Shown here: positions 7,978-17,867 of the stretch, piece after piece | Layout of the letters: every line of letters starts with the position of its first letter | Numbering within the stretch: the first letter of the stretch is position 1 | From: [Clostridium] hylemonae DSM 15053 | GTDB lineage: Bacteria > Bacillota > Clostridia > Lachnospirales > Lachnospiraceae | Direction: 5' to 3' | NCBI RefSeq assembly: GCF_008281175.1 | Contig: NZ_CP036524.1 | Coordinates: forward strand, 682,001 to 746,000 | Length of the DNA: 64,000 nt | Made by a program: the position numbers and the translations under genes | The notes under the pieces: generated by a model | What the model was told of the DNA's origin: nothing | What the model saw: only the letters and a program-made list of their open reading frames with translations | Databases searched by the model: none

Positions 7978-9417
7978 ATGGAACAGTATAATGCAATTGA
8001 TCTCTTTTCCGGATGTGGTGGAATGACTTCCGGATTGATTAAAGCTGGCTTTAATGTTATAGCTGCTGTTGAAATAGATAAAAATGCCGCAAGTGCATAT
8101 CGTGCTAATTATAAAAGTAATAAAATAAAATTATTTGAAAAAGATATAAGACAAGTTTCTTCAATGGACATTTATGAACTGTTGGAAGGCGATGTATTAC
8201 ATTTGCTTGCAGGGTGTCCACCATGCCAAGGGTTTTCTTCTATTCGTAGACTTAATCGAGACGAGTATATAGAGGATGAACGTAACAATCTAGTTTTGGA
8301 GTATTTACGTTTTGTGAAAGAGTTAAAGCCTCTTACAATTATGTTGGAAAATGTTCCAGCCTTGGAGAAATATAGTACATTTCAATCTGTAGTGGAGAAA
8401 ATCAAGAAATTAGGTTATTTTGTAGAGGTTAAAATTGTTAATGTGGCCTCTTATGGAGTTCCACAAAATAGAAAAAGGCTTGTAATGATTGGATCTTTAA
8501 TAAAAAAAGTTCATATTCCGTATGGTGACCATGTAGGGGCTACAGTTCGAGAGTTTATTGGAAATATTGAAGCTCCGGAGAATACAACGGATGAACTCCA
8601 TAAAAGGTACCCCCATCACACGCCGGAGGTTATGAAGAGAATTAGTCTGACACCAAAGGATGGAGGAAGCCGAGAAGATCTGCCGGAAGAATATACATTG
8701 GAATGTCATAAAAAAGAAAATATCGGCTTTCATGATGTATATGGACGTTTAAGGTGGGATGCCCCGTCCTCGACTATAACAGGTGGATGTTTAAATCCTT
8801 CAAAGGGGCGATTTTTGCATCCTAGTGAAAATCGGTGCATCACAGCCCGTGAAGCGGCAATGCTACAGACTTTTGATAGAGATTTTATGTTTCCAGTTGA
8901 GTTGTCACTATCTTCTTTAGCATTAATGATAGGAAATGCTTTACCACCATTGTTTTGTTATAAACAAAGTTGCTATATAAAGAAAGAATTGGATGGGTAT
9001 TTTATGACCGATATTTTTGACCAAACAAAACGTTCCGCTATTATGAAAAAAGTGAAAAATAGGAATACTGCACCTGAAATATTCATTCGTAGTTTATTAA
9101 ATGAACTTGGTATAAAGTATAGACTTCAGACAAAGGTATTTCACTGCAAGCCGGATATTGTATTTCCATCGAAGAAAAAAGTTATTTTCATAAATGGTTG
9201 TTTTTGGCATGGGCATGATTGCAGACGTGGGGCTTTACCAAAGACTAATACTGAATTTTGGATCAACAAAATAGAGGTCAATCGGGATAGAGATGAAAAA
9301 AATTATGCTGAAATTAGTGATAAGGGATGGGAATATTTGATTATTTGGGGATGCCAGATAAAGAAGAGTAACAGAGAATATTTAATTGACATTTTAAATA
9401 AGTTTTTAAAGGAGTAA
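7978..9417 (+). CDS. drmMII: DISARM class 2 cytosine-5 DNA methyltransferase fused to a Vsr endonuclease
   Basis: A 479-residue two-domain protein. Residues 1-335 form a C5-cytosine methyltransferase: DLFSGCGGMTSGL (SAM binding), GCPPCQGFS with catalytic Cys83, ENVP, QNRKRLVMIGS, a short target-recognition segment, then REAAMLQTF and MIGNALPP. From Met343 the C-terminal part is a very-short-patch repair endonuclease: DQTKRSAIMKKVKNRNTAPE, KPDIVFPSKKKVIFINGCFWHGHDC (His411, His413 at the active site) and the final WEYLIIWGCQI. Vsr nicks T:G mismatches left by 5-methylcytosine deamination; it is normally a separate protein. It is the first gene of a tight operon with drmE 21 bases downstream. 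RBS AGAAGGAAG precedes ATG 7978. Confidence 0.9.
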   Translation: MEQYNAIDLFSGCGGMTSGLIKAGFNVIAAVEIDKNAASAYRANYKSNKIKLFEKDIRQVSSMDIYELLEGDVLHLLAGCPPCQGFSSIRRLNRDEYIEDERNNLVLEYLRFVKELKPLTIMLENVPALEKYSTFQSVVEKIKKLGYFVEVKIVNVASYGVPQNRKRLVMIGSLIKKVHIPYGDHVGATVREFIGNIEAPENTTDELHKRYPHHTPEVMKRISLTPKDGGSREDLPEEYTLECHKKENIGFHDVYGRLRWDAPSSTITGGCLNPSKGRFLHPSENRCITAREAAMLQTFDRDFMFPVELSLSSLALMIGNALPPLFCYKQSCYIKKELDGYFMTDIFDQTKRSAIMKKVKNRNTAPEIFIRSLLNELGIKYRLQTKVFHCKPDIVFPSKKKVIFINGCFWHGHDCRRGALPKTNTEFWINKIEVNRDRDEKNYAEISDKGWEYLIIWGCQIKKSNREYLIDILNKFLKE

Positions 9418-9438
9418 CTTAAGAAAAGGGGACCTGTT

Positions 9439-12045
9439 ATGAATTTGAGGACGGACATATTCAAGTTAATTAATCGTATTCGTATTTTATATAAAGGGGA
9501 AGAGATAGAATGTAATCAATTTCTCAATGCATATATAGAATTCATAACATCATCTTTTAATACAGATTATCAAAGATGTTTAGTTTTGCATCCTGGAACG
9601 GAGATTTTTACAATATTAGGATTGATTTTGAATGCTTTATCAAATTTGTATGAAGATTCAATAGATAAGATAGATATTATCCACTCGATAAATAAAGGTG
9701 ATAAAGTGATTTTATCAGAAAAAACAGAACAATTGGCAATTTTTCAAGGAATGGAATTTCTTGATATTTCTAAGAAAGAAATGGCCGTTTTTGAATTGAA
9801 AGATGGTGGAAGAAAGTATTTACCCCCTTCTTCTTATTATAAAATCACCCCTTATTATGGTAATGCACAAACGCTTGGGAGTAGAGGTATAGGAACTAAT
9901 TTATCAATTAAAAAAAGATTTTATAGTTTTTTATTAAATGATGAAGAAAAAAATATTAATCCATTACTGACGAGTTCTATTGTTATTGTTTGTGATAAAA
10001 TTTTAGCGGACTCCATTATGAACGATTTACAAATTTCATATATGAATGAAAAACCTATACGAATGTGTGAAATATTTGCAGGAGCGTATTATACACAAAA
10101 TGACGTAACTTATTATGCAGGTAACTCTTACCGCTTTGAACCGGTATTAAAGTTCGTGCCAAGAATATCTATTGCAAGAGAATTAATAATTGAAGACTGC
10201 GAAAACAATATCACAAGTTTATGTGTTTGTGGTGGTATGTATTTTAGAAAGAGCATTACAGAATTAACAGATTTGTTAGAGCGCAAATCACTTGCACATG
10301 TATTTTTGTTAAGTGAAATTACTGAAATGGCAGGAACCGATTTATTAGGTAAATATCCGGACATGAAACTATTTGCGTCAACACCGCAGGCACTGAATTG
10401 CTTTGAAGTGGTTGATATAGCTACTAGTAATGGATTAAATGCAAAATTGAACCAGAGTATAAAAGCCTTAGTGAATAATAATATTGATTATATTAATTGC
10501 CAAAGCCCAATTGAAAAAGGTAACTATGAAAAATTAAAACAAAACTTATTTGTACTATCAAGGGCAGAAGACAGAGAGCTGGGCGAATTTGTTATTGCAG
10601 CATATTCTTTACTGAAGATTATTACATTTTCTATATTTCCGCTATCACATTTAGATAAGATTTCTAACAAACAAGCTTTTGAAAATTATGGTCCATCAAC
10701 TAAAATGAATTACATAAATGAATATAGTAAAAATTATAAAGGAATTAATGAAAATGAAGTAAAACAAACAAGGGAAGATTTGTCGAATTTATTTTTGAAT
10801 ACTTACTATGAAAATAGTAAATTTCAATATATTTTTGATAGCATAACTACATATAATTTTGAAAAAAAATTACTTTTAGTGGTGCCTAAGGTTTATTTTA
10901 AAGATGCTTTTTACTATTCTTTTAAAGGGAAAAATAGTCGTTATATTAAAAATATCGATGTTGTAACACCAAACAACTTAAGAAAAAAAGATATAACTAA
11001 TTGTATAGTGATATTATGTGGCATTTTTGGAAAAGAAGAATCCATTTTTTTAGATAATTTGAAAGCTTATGATTTAAAAGTATTGCTATATTCTTTTGAA
11101 GAACCATTATTAGCACACATAAGTCGTGCTATTGAAAACGCATATACATACTATAATTCTCGAAATCATTTGTTTTGTATAAATTTAAAAGAAGCAAGAA
11201 TGGAATTTGATGAGTGCAACAATGGAATTGAAGAAGAGTTGGATTTATTTGTTCAAAAATTAGAACTCTCAACAATTACCGCATTTGCGTCACAATTGAA
11301 ATCTGGAACTCAAAACGGTATGTCGGAAGTATTTAAAATAATTAACTTCATAACAGGAGAAACTGCATTCCTGACGCGTTATTTTGAGGTTTATGTATTA
11401 AATCATGATAATGGGCAAATTGAAGAGAAGTCTGTTTCCGAATTGGTCGAAGGTGATGAACTTGTTTTTGCCAAGCGAGATGAACAATCAAAGGATATGA
11501 TAGATGTTTTGCTTAAGAGAATTATCTTTGATAAACAATGTCCGGAGCAATTGAGAATTGCGTATCAACTTTCCAAGCATTGGAAAACCGTGCTTAAAAC
11601 TTATATTTCGGATCAGAAAATTACATATCGCCAATTAGCAGAGAGGATGAGAGAATTTGGAAAAGGTAAGCATGAGGCAACTTTGCGTACTTGGTTGAAT
11701 GAAGATGCTCATATTGTTGGACCGCGAGATGAAGAATCTTTTTACGAGATTGCTCTTTTAACCGAGGATGATAAAATGCTAGAATCGCCTGAGATATTTA
11801 GAGATGCTTGTGATGAAATTCGGTCTTTACGCATTAGAATATTAAAGTATATTGGAAAGTATGTGTTTGGTAAGCATGGGCGTCAAGGTAAACAGTTAGA
11901 TGTTTTACTTAATGATATTATTGGTGATATTTCAGATACGATACAAATATATCAAGTTGCTCAAATTTTAGACGGAAAGGATGCTACCGGAAGCGTGATG
12001 TCAGTTCCATCTTATTTTACTAATCGTCCTCAATTAAAAAGTTAG
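9439..12045 (+). CDS. drmE: DISARM protein DrmE
   Basis: A protein of 868 residues with no familiar catalytic motif. It has no signal peptide or membrane segment and has long mixed alpha/beta stretches. The C-terminal third (about 690-850) has a helical region with YQLSKHWKTVLKTYI and YRQLAERMREFGKGKHEATLRTWL that looks like a helix-turn-helix. I assign DrmE mainly by context: in class 2 DISARM, a protein of this size and of unknown function sits with drmMII, drmA and drmB. It starts with AAAAGGGGACC 5 bases ahead of ATG 9439 and ends 11 bases before drmA. Composition is strongly AT-rich, like the rest of the island. Confidence 0.75.
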   Translation: MNLRTDIFKLINRIRILYKGEEIECNQFLNAYIEFITSSFNTDYQRCLVLHPGTEIFTILGLILNALSNLYEDSIDKIDIIHSINKGDKVILSEKTEQLAIFQGMEFLDISKKEMAVFELKDGGRKYLPPSSYYKITPYYGNAQTLGSRGIGTNLSIKKRFYSFLLNDEEKNINPLLTSSIVIVCDKILADSIMNDLQISYMNEKPIRMCEIFAGAYYTQNDVTYYAGNSYRFEPVLKFVPRISIARELIIEDCENNITSLCVCGGMYFRKSITELTDLLERKSLAHVFLLSEITEMAGTDLLGKYPDMKLFASTPQALNCFEVVDIATSNGLNAKLNQSIKALVNNNIDYINCQSPIEKGNYEKLKQNLFVLSRAEDRELGEFVIAAYSLLKIITFSIFPLSHLDKISNKQAFENYGPSTKMNYINEYSKNYKGINENEVKQTREDLSNLFLNTYYENSKFQYIFDSITTYNFEKKLLLVVPKVYFKDAFYYSFKGKNSRYIKNIDVVTPNNLRKKDITNCIVILCGIFGKEESIFLDNLKAYDLKVLLYSFEEPLLAHISRAIENAYTYYNSRNHLFCINLKEARMEFDECNNGIEEELDLFVQKLELSTITAFASQLKSGTQNGMSEVFKIINFITGETAFLTRYFEVYVLNHDNGQIEEKSVSELVEGDELVFAKRDEQSKDMIDVLLKRIIFDKQCPEQLRIAYQLSKHWKTVLKTYISDQKITYRQLAERMREFGKGKHEATLRTWLNEDAHIVGPRDEESFYEIALLTEDDKMLESPEIFRDACDEIRSLRIRILKYIGKYVFGKHGRQGKQLDVLLNDIIGDISDTIQIYQVAQILDGKDATGSVMSVPSYFTNRPQLKS

Positions 12046-12056
12046 GAGAAATACAA

Positions 12057-15000
12057 ATGAGAAGTATGTCTGATTTAATGTGTGAAACAAGACAAAAATT
12101 TCTGTCGGAAATGAAGAAAGAGTTATTAGGTCCTGGATCAGAGTATTCAGTGCCGGATGCGGAGCATGAAATTATAACGGATCTTCCGGAGACACGATAT
12201 GGAGTAGGTGTTTTATATCCTCAGAAAAACTGTATGGAAGTTGATAATGATGTTACAACCCCTGATAAAGGAGTTGTTGAAGTAGAGCGGCAAGAGTTGG
12301 AGGAAGAACTGGAACAGCTATTAGTTGGTAAATATGATGATGAAGGACAGGATGATTGTAAACATAGAAACAGTAACATTAATGGTGAAGATGCGGAGAT
12401 GGAGACATTAGATGAACAAATTTCATTGTCCGCACAATTGCAGCCATCTTCGATGGGATATACTTTTTTTATTGATAAAGATATATCAGAATTAAAATGT
12501 GCGATATCTTTTGGGACTTATATGAGTAATTCGGCCAAAGATTGTAAATTACCTTTTGAACCCGCTCATGAACAGTATATTATTCCTGAAGTTTTTGAAG
12601 AATATGTAGGATTTGACTCAGAGAACAAAATTTTATATCTAAAGAAACCAATGTATAAAAAAGATGTGTATCGAATCTATGAAATGGATAAAACGGAAGA
12701 TGGAAATTTTATAGACTGTGCATATCGTCTTTGTGATCAAATGAAAAAAGGATTTCATAGAATTCCACACCCGGAAAAGGGGAAGGAGTCATTTGATGGA
12801 ATGGTTACCATAAAGTTTACCGATTCTATAGGAAGTAAAAATAAAATAGATGAGCAAGACTTAAGTATAATGGCCATAAAAAATAGGATTAATAATCATA
12901 TGTATTCTATTACAGTCATGCTTACTAACACGGCAGTGGGGAGTTACAATGGCAGAAACTCTATTTTTCAGCCTCGAATAACAATAAATAGTATGGAAAA
13001 TAATTTTCGCTTTTGTGATTATACAGGTAACGATTTTCATGGTGATGCGGAAGAAAAGTCTCTTTCCTTACTTTATCGCAACAAAAAAGTATATGCTTCC
13101 GGGCATGGAACTTCTGTCGATTGGGAGATAGATCAATCCGGATTGGGGATATTGTGGAATGACTTCTTACCAATGAAAGAAGTTCCTCCTATGAATTTTG
13201 ATATTGATGATTCACAAATTTCTGTTAAGGCTTTGGAGATGAAGTATCTTTCAGACTTAGATAATTTGCCGAAGGCTGAGAAGGTCAATGCTATGCATAC
13301 GCTTGTAGATGCGTATAGTAATTGGATTAGTGAGATAGGCGATAAGACGGATAAGTTGGATTCAGATTTACAATCAATTGCTTTAAGGCATATAGAAGAA
13401 TGTGTTATTTCCAGAGACCGTATGCTTGTGGGTTTAGAGATTTTGTTGCATGATAAGATAGCATTCGATGCATTTCAGCTTGCAAATAGAGCTATGTTTA
13501 TGCAACGGATTCATAGTAACATTCAAACGAAAGATTCTTATCCCGATGATATGGAGCTTCAGAATAGGATGAAATCGTTGAATTATTATCATGCGGAAGA
13601 ATACTATGTCAATGAAAAGGAACCGGCATGGCGACCATTTCAGCTTGCGTTTTTATTGATGAGCATTACCTCAATAGTTAACCCAGAACATAGTGAACGA
13701 GACCTTGTTGATTTAATCTGGTTTCCTACAGGAGGCGGAAAGACGGAGGCATACCTTGGTTTGACGGCATTTACAATTTTTTACCGTAAATTGTCATATC
13801 TCAAGGTGTCTGATGGAACAACGGTAATTATGCGATATACTCTTCGATTATTGGCTTCACAGCAATTTGTGCGTGCTGCTACTCTTATATGTGCTTGTGA
13901 GTCAATTAGGAAAGATTGTACCAAAATTAAAAATAAATATCCCAAATATTCACTTGGAAAAGAAAAAATAACAATAGGCTTATGGATTGGAGGTAACCAC
14001 ACACCTAATCGCAATTCAAATCCAGGAAATAAAGATGGTGCTTTGGAACACATAAATGAATTAGTATCTGCCGGGTTAAGGGATTTGCGAGAGATAAAAG
14101 ATAGACATCATAAATTTCAAATTTTAAAATGTCCTTGGTGTGGCACTAAATTAGTTAAAGATATAAAAGAGAAAAAGATTATCGGAAGTTGGGGCTATAA
14201 AATGCGTGATGGTAAAGCTTTTTATATGCATTGTACACAAGTGGGATGTGAATTTGAGACAATTCTACCAATACAGATTGTGGATGAGGAATTATATAAA
14301 AATCCTCCATCTCTTCTTTTTGGAACGGTTGATAAATTTGCCATGCTTCCTTGGAAAGCAGACACCGGTTCTTTTTTTGCTACTAATTCTAAAAATCGGA
14401 CTCCTGAGCTAATTATACAGGACGAGTTGCATTTGATTTCGGGTCCGCTCGGCACGATTGTAGGTTTGTACGAAACTGCAATTGACGAGTTGTGTTCGGC
14501 TAAAGGGATTAACCCCAAAATTATTGCGTCTACCGCAACGATACGAAGAGCCAAGGAACAATGCTCACAATTATATAATAGGGAAGTAAAACAATTCCCA
14601 TCACCTGGTATTGATGCGGAAGATTCATTCTTTGCAAAAGAAGATACGGATAAATTCGGCAGATGCTATTTGGGAATTATGCCTGCTGGAAAAACAAAAG
14701 CAATGATGGAAGTACGGACGATTGCGTCAATTTTGCAGAGAGTATATATGTTGGATTGTGAATATTATGTAAAAGATAAATTTTGGACGTTGGCCGTATA
14801 TTTTAATAGCCTTCGTGATTTGGGAAAGTGTTCCACACTTATTGATGATGATGTGAAGGATTTTATACATAGGCTAGGGTATCGCTTTGGGAGACGAAAT
14901 AATGTCAGGCAAATAGGAGCTGCTAGTGAACTGACCAGCCGAGTCTCTACCACCCAATTAAATGAAACCCTTGATAGGCTTGAACATCTGGAATATTCGG

Positions 15001-15722
15001 AGAAGAATCAAGCTGAAAAGAAATATCCGATAAGTGTTTTGTTAGCAACAAATATGATTTCAGTCGGGGTTGATGTTGCACGACTAAATGTTATGTTACT
15101 GGTGGGACAACCAAAATTAACGAGTGAATATATTCAGGCCTCAAGTAGAATCGGTCGTACATTTCCGGGAAGTGCTTTGGTGTTGTATGATGGATCAAAG
15201 AGTAGAGATAGGTCACATTATGAGCAGTTTAAAGCCTATCATGAATCTTTTTATCGGTTTGTTGAACCTACGGGGGTCACTCCTTTTTCAAAGCCTGCAC
15301 GTGATAGAGGACTACATGCGGTCATGGTATCGCTTATTCGACATCTATATGGACTTGGTAAAGACAAGGATGCCGCCAACTTTGATATTTCGGATAAATA
15401 TGTTAAAGAAATAGAGGGAATTCTACTTAAAAGGGTTGCGGACATTAATAATCGTTTGTCATACAAAATGGAGGATAATTCACAGGATATCTTGGAAGAG
15501 ATGAGAATGTTCTTTTCCGAATGGCAAGAGCGACTAAACATTGGAGAAAAAGAGCATTTCTTTTATGGTGATCAGTTTATGTTCAAGCAGCCGACAGGAT
15601 TGGACAAGCGGCTCATGAAAGTCTACAGCAGTGGAGGAGATGATAACGCAAAGGAGACTCTTATATCAATGCGTAATGTTGACCAAAGTATAGCTGCTAA
15701 TATAATCACTTGGGAGGAATAG
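12057..15722 (+). CDS. drmA: DISARM helicase DrmA (SF2-type)
   Basis: A 1,221-residue helicase-like protein. An acidic segment lies around residues 70-125. The ATPase starts with FPTGGGKTEA (lysine near 561), followed by a Cys-rich insertion (CPWCGTKLV, then HCTQVGCEFE) that could bind zinc. The DEXH box reads DELH from Asp789, then SATIRRA. The second RecA-like domain has LLATNMISVGVDVARLN and QASSRIGRTFPG (about 1028-1037). This arrangement is known from DrmA, which with DrmB forms the core DISARM complex loading on free DNA ends. The gene lies 11 bases after drmE and 1 base before drmB, with GGAG upstream of ATG 12057. All helicase motifs look intact. Confidence 0.88.
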   Translation: MRSMSDLMCETRQKFLSEMKKELLGPGSEYSVPDAEHEIITDLPETRYGVGVLYPQKNCMEVDNDVTTPDKGVVEVERQELEEELEQLLVGKYDDEGQDDCKHRNSNINGEDAEMETLDEQISLSAQLQPSSMGYTFFIDKDISELKCAISFGTYMSNSAKDCKLPFEPAHEQYIIPEVFEEYVGFDSENKILYLKKPMYKKDVYRIYEMDKTEDGNFIDCAYRLCDQMKKGFHRIPHPEKGKESFDGMVTIKFTDSIGSKNKIDEQDLSIMAIKNRINNHMYSITVMLTNTAVGSYNGRNSIFQPRITINSMENNFRFCDYTGNDFHGDAEEKSLSLLYRNKKVYASGHGTSVDWEIDQSGLGILWNDFLPMKEVPPMNFDIDDSQISVKALEMKYLSDLDNLPKAEKVNAMHTLVDAYSNWISEIGDKTDKLDSDLQSIALRHIEECVISRDRMLVGLEILLHDKIAFDAFQLANRAMFMQRIHSNIQTKDSYPDDMELQNRMKSLNYYHAEEYYVNEKEPAWRPFQLAFLLMSITSIVNPEHSERDLVDLIWFPTGGGKTEAYLGLTAFTIFYRKLSYLKVSDGTTVIMRYTLRLLASQQFVRAATLICACESIRKDCTKIKNKYPKYSLGKEKITIGLWIGGNHTPNRNSNPGNKDGALEHINELVSAGLRDLREIKDRHHKFQILKCPWCGTKLVKDIKEKKIIGSWGYKMRDGKAFYMHCTQVGCEFETILPIQIVDEELYKNPPSLLFGTVDKFAMLPWKADTGSFFATNSKNRTPELIIQDELHLISGPLGTIVGLYETAIDELCSAKGINPKIIASTATIRRAKEQCSQLYNREVKQFPSPGIDAEDSFFAKEDTDKFGRCYLGIMPAGKTKAMMEVRTIASILQRVYMLDCEYYVKDKFWTLAVYFNSLRDLGKCSTLIDDDVKDFIHRLGYRFGRRNNVRQIGAASELTSRVSTTQLNETLDRLEHLEYSEKNQAEKKYPISVLLATNMISVGVDVARLNVMLLVGQPKLTSEYIQASSRIGRTFPGSALVLYDGSKSRDRSHYEQFKAYHESFYRFVEPTGVTPFSKPARDRGLHAVMVSLIRHLYGLGKDKDAANFDISDKYVKEIEGILLKRVADINNRLSYKMEDNSQDILEEMRMFFSEWQERLNIGEKEHFFYGDQFMFKQPTGLDKRLMKVYSSGGDDNAKETLISMRNVDQSIAANIITWEE

Positions 15723-15723
15723 A

Positions 15724-17598
15724 ATGACAACCAATAGAGAAAAGTTGAATAATGTTACTCATACGGTAAGATGTGCACAGGCGGTTTTACAATATGGAGT
15801 GGGAGCTATGATAGATTTTCCGGATCAAACTTTAATGACAGCTTCACCGGAATTTTGGAATGACCAAATAGATGTCATTCATGATGAACGGTTGGAAAAA
15901 GCACTGGGCGTTCAATATTTCGGTATGCCAGGAGGAAAAGCCAACCATTCTTTAGGGATATCTTATGTCAGATTTCCACAATGGTACTTTTGTCCACAAT
16001 GTAGGCGTTTTATGCCTATTCTCGATTGGATAAAAGAATATAGAACAAAACGCAAAAAGGTTCCTGGGGATTATGACTACAACATGAAAAAACCTTATTG
16101 TACAGAATGTAAGAAAGACCTTGTTGCTACGAGGGTGATAGTTGCTTGTGAAAAAGGCCATATAGATGATTTCCCTTGGGTTGCTTGGGTTCACAATAAA
16201 AATTTAAATGGTAGTAAAGATATTTGTTCTAACCCTCAACTTACTTTTGGAACATCTCCCACTGCTTCGGCAGGGCTGGAGGGTCTGCTTATCAAATGTA
16301 CCAATTGTAACGCAAGGGCATCTATGCAAGGAGCATTTGATAAAGATATATTTGAAAAAATGGGTGATGCATATAAATGTACAGGAAATATGCCGTGGAA
16401 AAATAAGCATACAATGTGCGATGAATTTCCAATTGCAAGACAACGGGGTGCTTCTTCCGTCTACTATCCTAAAATTGCCAGTTCATTGGTTATACCTCCG
16501 TATTCAAATAGAGTAAATTTGGATATCGAAAAATCAAAAACTTATCATGAGTGTCTTATTAAAATGGAAGATGATGATGACGCGGAGCGGAAAGAAAGAA
16601 TTAGAAAACAAATTGATAATTGGTCGGGTAAGATTGCAATTGAAATATCTGCTAATCCGCTGACTGTTAAAAATATTCTTTTTCGTAAATGGGAAATTAT
16701 TCAACAGGAAAATTATGCTACCGATAGTTCGGATTACCGTTATGAGGAATTTCAAGCATTAACGGGACAAATACCAAAGAATGATTTATTGACTGGTGAT
16801 TTTATAACAGAAGATATGGATGTGAATCAATATCATATTCCGGGAATAGAACGTGTTACATTAGTACATAAAGTGCGTGAAGTAAGGGCATTGACCGGAT
16901 TTACACGAATAAATCCTCCGGGTGCATCTGATTTAGGTAAAGATACTTTTGGATTTGTATCATCTAAGGAGCCGGACACGTCTTGGTTTCCGGCGTATGA
17001 AGTTCGGGGAGAAGGCATATTTTTAGAGTTTGATAAAAGTCAACTTGAACGATGGGTATCTGGTTGTCCGGAGGTATTAGTGCGTTCTAAAATAATTGAA
17101 GATAATTTTAAAAAATCTTTTTACGGAGGGATTATTGCTAAGGATTTATCTCCTCAGTTTATTTTTTTACATACATTAGCACATCTACTTATACGTGAAC
17201 TTAGTTTTGAATGTGGATATTCGGCGGCTTCTTTAAGAGAACGAATTTATTTTAATTCGTATAAAACGCCAATGGCGGGAATATTAGTCTATACTGCGGG
17301 AGGAGACTCGGAGGGAACCCTTGGTGGTCTAGTACGACAAGGATATCATGACTGCTTGCCACATATTTTTAGAAAAGCTATTGCAAATGCAAAAATATGT
17401 GCAAATGATCCGGTTTGTATTACTAGTAACGGACAAGGGAGAGATTCATTGAATCTTGGGGCATGCCATTCTTGTGTATTGCTGCCTGAGACAAGTTGTG
17501 ATGAATACAATTCTTTTCTTGATAGAGCATTGGTAATAGGAACTTTTGAAAACAAGATGATTGGGTTTTATAGTAACTATGAGAATGATATTGTTTAA
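15724..17598 (+). CDS. drmB: DISARM protein DrmB (DUF1998)
   Basis: A 624-residue protein ending in a DUF1998 domain, with LAHLLIRELSFECGYSAASL, YTAGGDSEGTLGGLVRQG and a cysteine cluster (CANDPVC, then GACHSCVLLPETSC). Further CxxC pairs near the N-terminus (FCPQC, YCTEC, and CTNCNAR around 200) fit zinc binding. It begins one base after drmA with GGAGGAA as ribosome binding site, so translation is probably coupled. DrmB is a core partner of DrmA. It is the last gene of the operon: no phospholipase D-like drmC follows, since the next gene is a convergent alcohol dehydrogenase. Confidence 0.88.
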   Translation: MTTNREKLNNVTHTVRCAQAVLQYGVGAMIDFPDQTLMTASPEFWNDQIDVIHDERLEKALGVQYFGMPGGKANHSLGISYVRFPQWYFCPQCRRFMPILDWIKEYRTKRKKVPGDYDYNMKKPYCTECKKDLVATRVIVACEKGHIDDFPWVAWVHNKNLNGSKDICSNPQLTFGTSPTASAGLEGLLIKCTNCNARASMQGAFDKDIFEKMGDAYKCTGNMPWKNKHTMCDEFPIARQRGASSVYYPKIASSLVIPPYSNRVNLDIEKSKTYHECLIKMEDDDDAERKERIRKQIDNWSGKIAIEISANPLTVKNILFRKWEIIQQENYATDSSDYRYEEFQALTGQIPKNDLLTGDFITEDMDVNQYHIPGIERVTLVHKVREVRALTGFTRINPPGASDLGKDTFGFVSSKEPDTSWFPAYEVRGEGIFLEFDKSQLERWVSGCPEVLVRSKIIEDNFKKSFYGGIIAKDLSPQFIFLHTLAHLLIRELSFECGYSAASLRERIYFNSYKTPMAGILVYTAGGDSEGTLGGLVRQGYHDCLPHIFRKAIANAKICANDPVCITSNGQGRDSLNLGACHSCVLLPETSCDEYNSFLDRALVIGTFENKMIGFYSNYENDIV

Positions 17599-17695
17599 TG
17601 TGTTTATACCAACAAAAAAAGCAGATTTGCTTACCGCTATGAGTGGACATATCCTGCAGGAAGGAAGTATCAGGGGTAAGTATCGGCGACAGGCT

Positions 17696-17733
17696 GCGGC
17701 ATGGGATTACTTTTGGTTGTTTTCTCATGCCGC
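17696..17733 (+). terminator. Hairpin downstream of the DISARM operon
   Basis: Arms 17696-17706 (GCGGCATGGGA) and 17723-17733 (TCTCATGCCGC) pair over 11 bases with one G-T wobble and a 16-base loop, followed by a pyrimidine-rich TCCTTTCTGTTTT. It lies between the convergent drmB and alcohol dehydrogenase genes and could serve as a terminator. The remaining bases of this 269-base gap (17599-17867) show nothing recognisable. Confidence 0.5.
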
Positions 17734-17867
17734 TCCTTTCTGTTTTAAAAATAGCTATTTCGCAGCAGATATGACATTCAGAACTTTTGGAGATTCGGTA
17801 TTGGGGATGCGCTGCAGAAATTTTGGGTGTGTGAAAATTTAAAGCAGCCGCTATCCAAAGAAGAAGC

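Noticed and set aside
4338-17740. Integrase, transposase, tRNA attachment site or CRISPR array in the island
   Set aside because: No such gene, tRNA-like sequence or regularly spaced repeat could be found on either strand.
17599-17867. Possible drmC or small gene after drmB
   Set aside because: The gap is only 269 bases and shows no phospholipase D HKD motif or plausible start with a ribosome binding site; the 93-codon frame overlapping it begins inside drmB.
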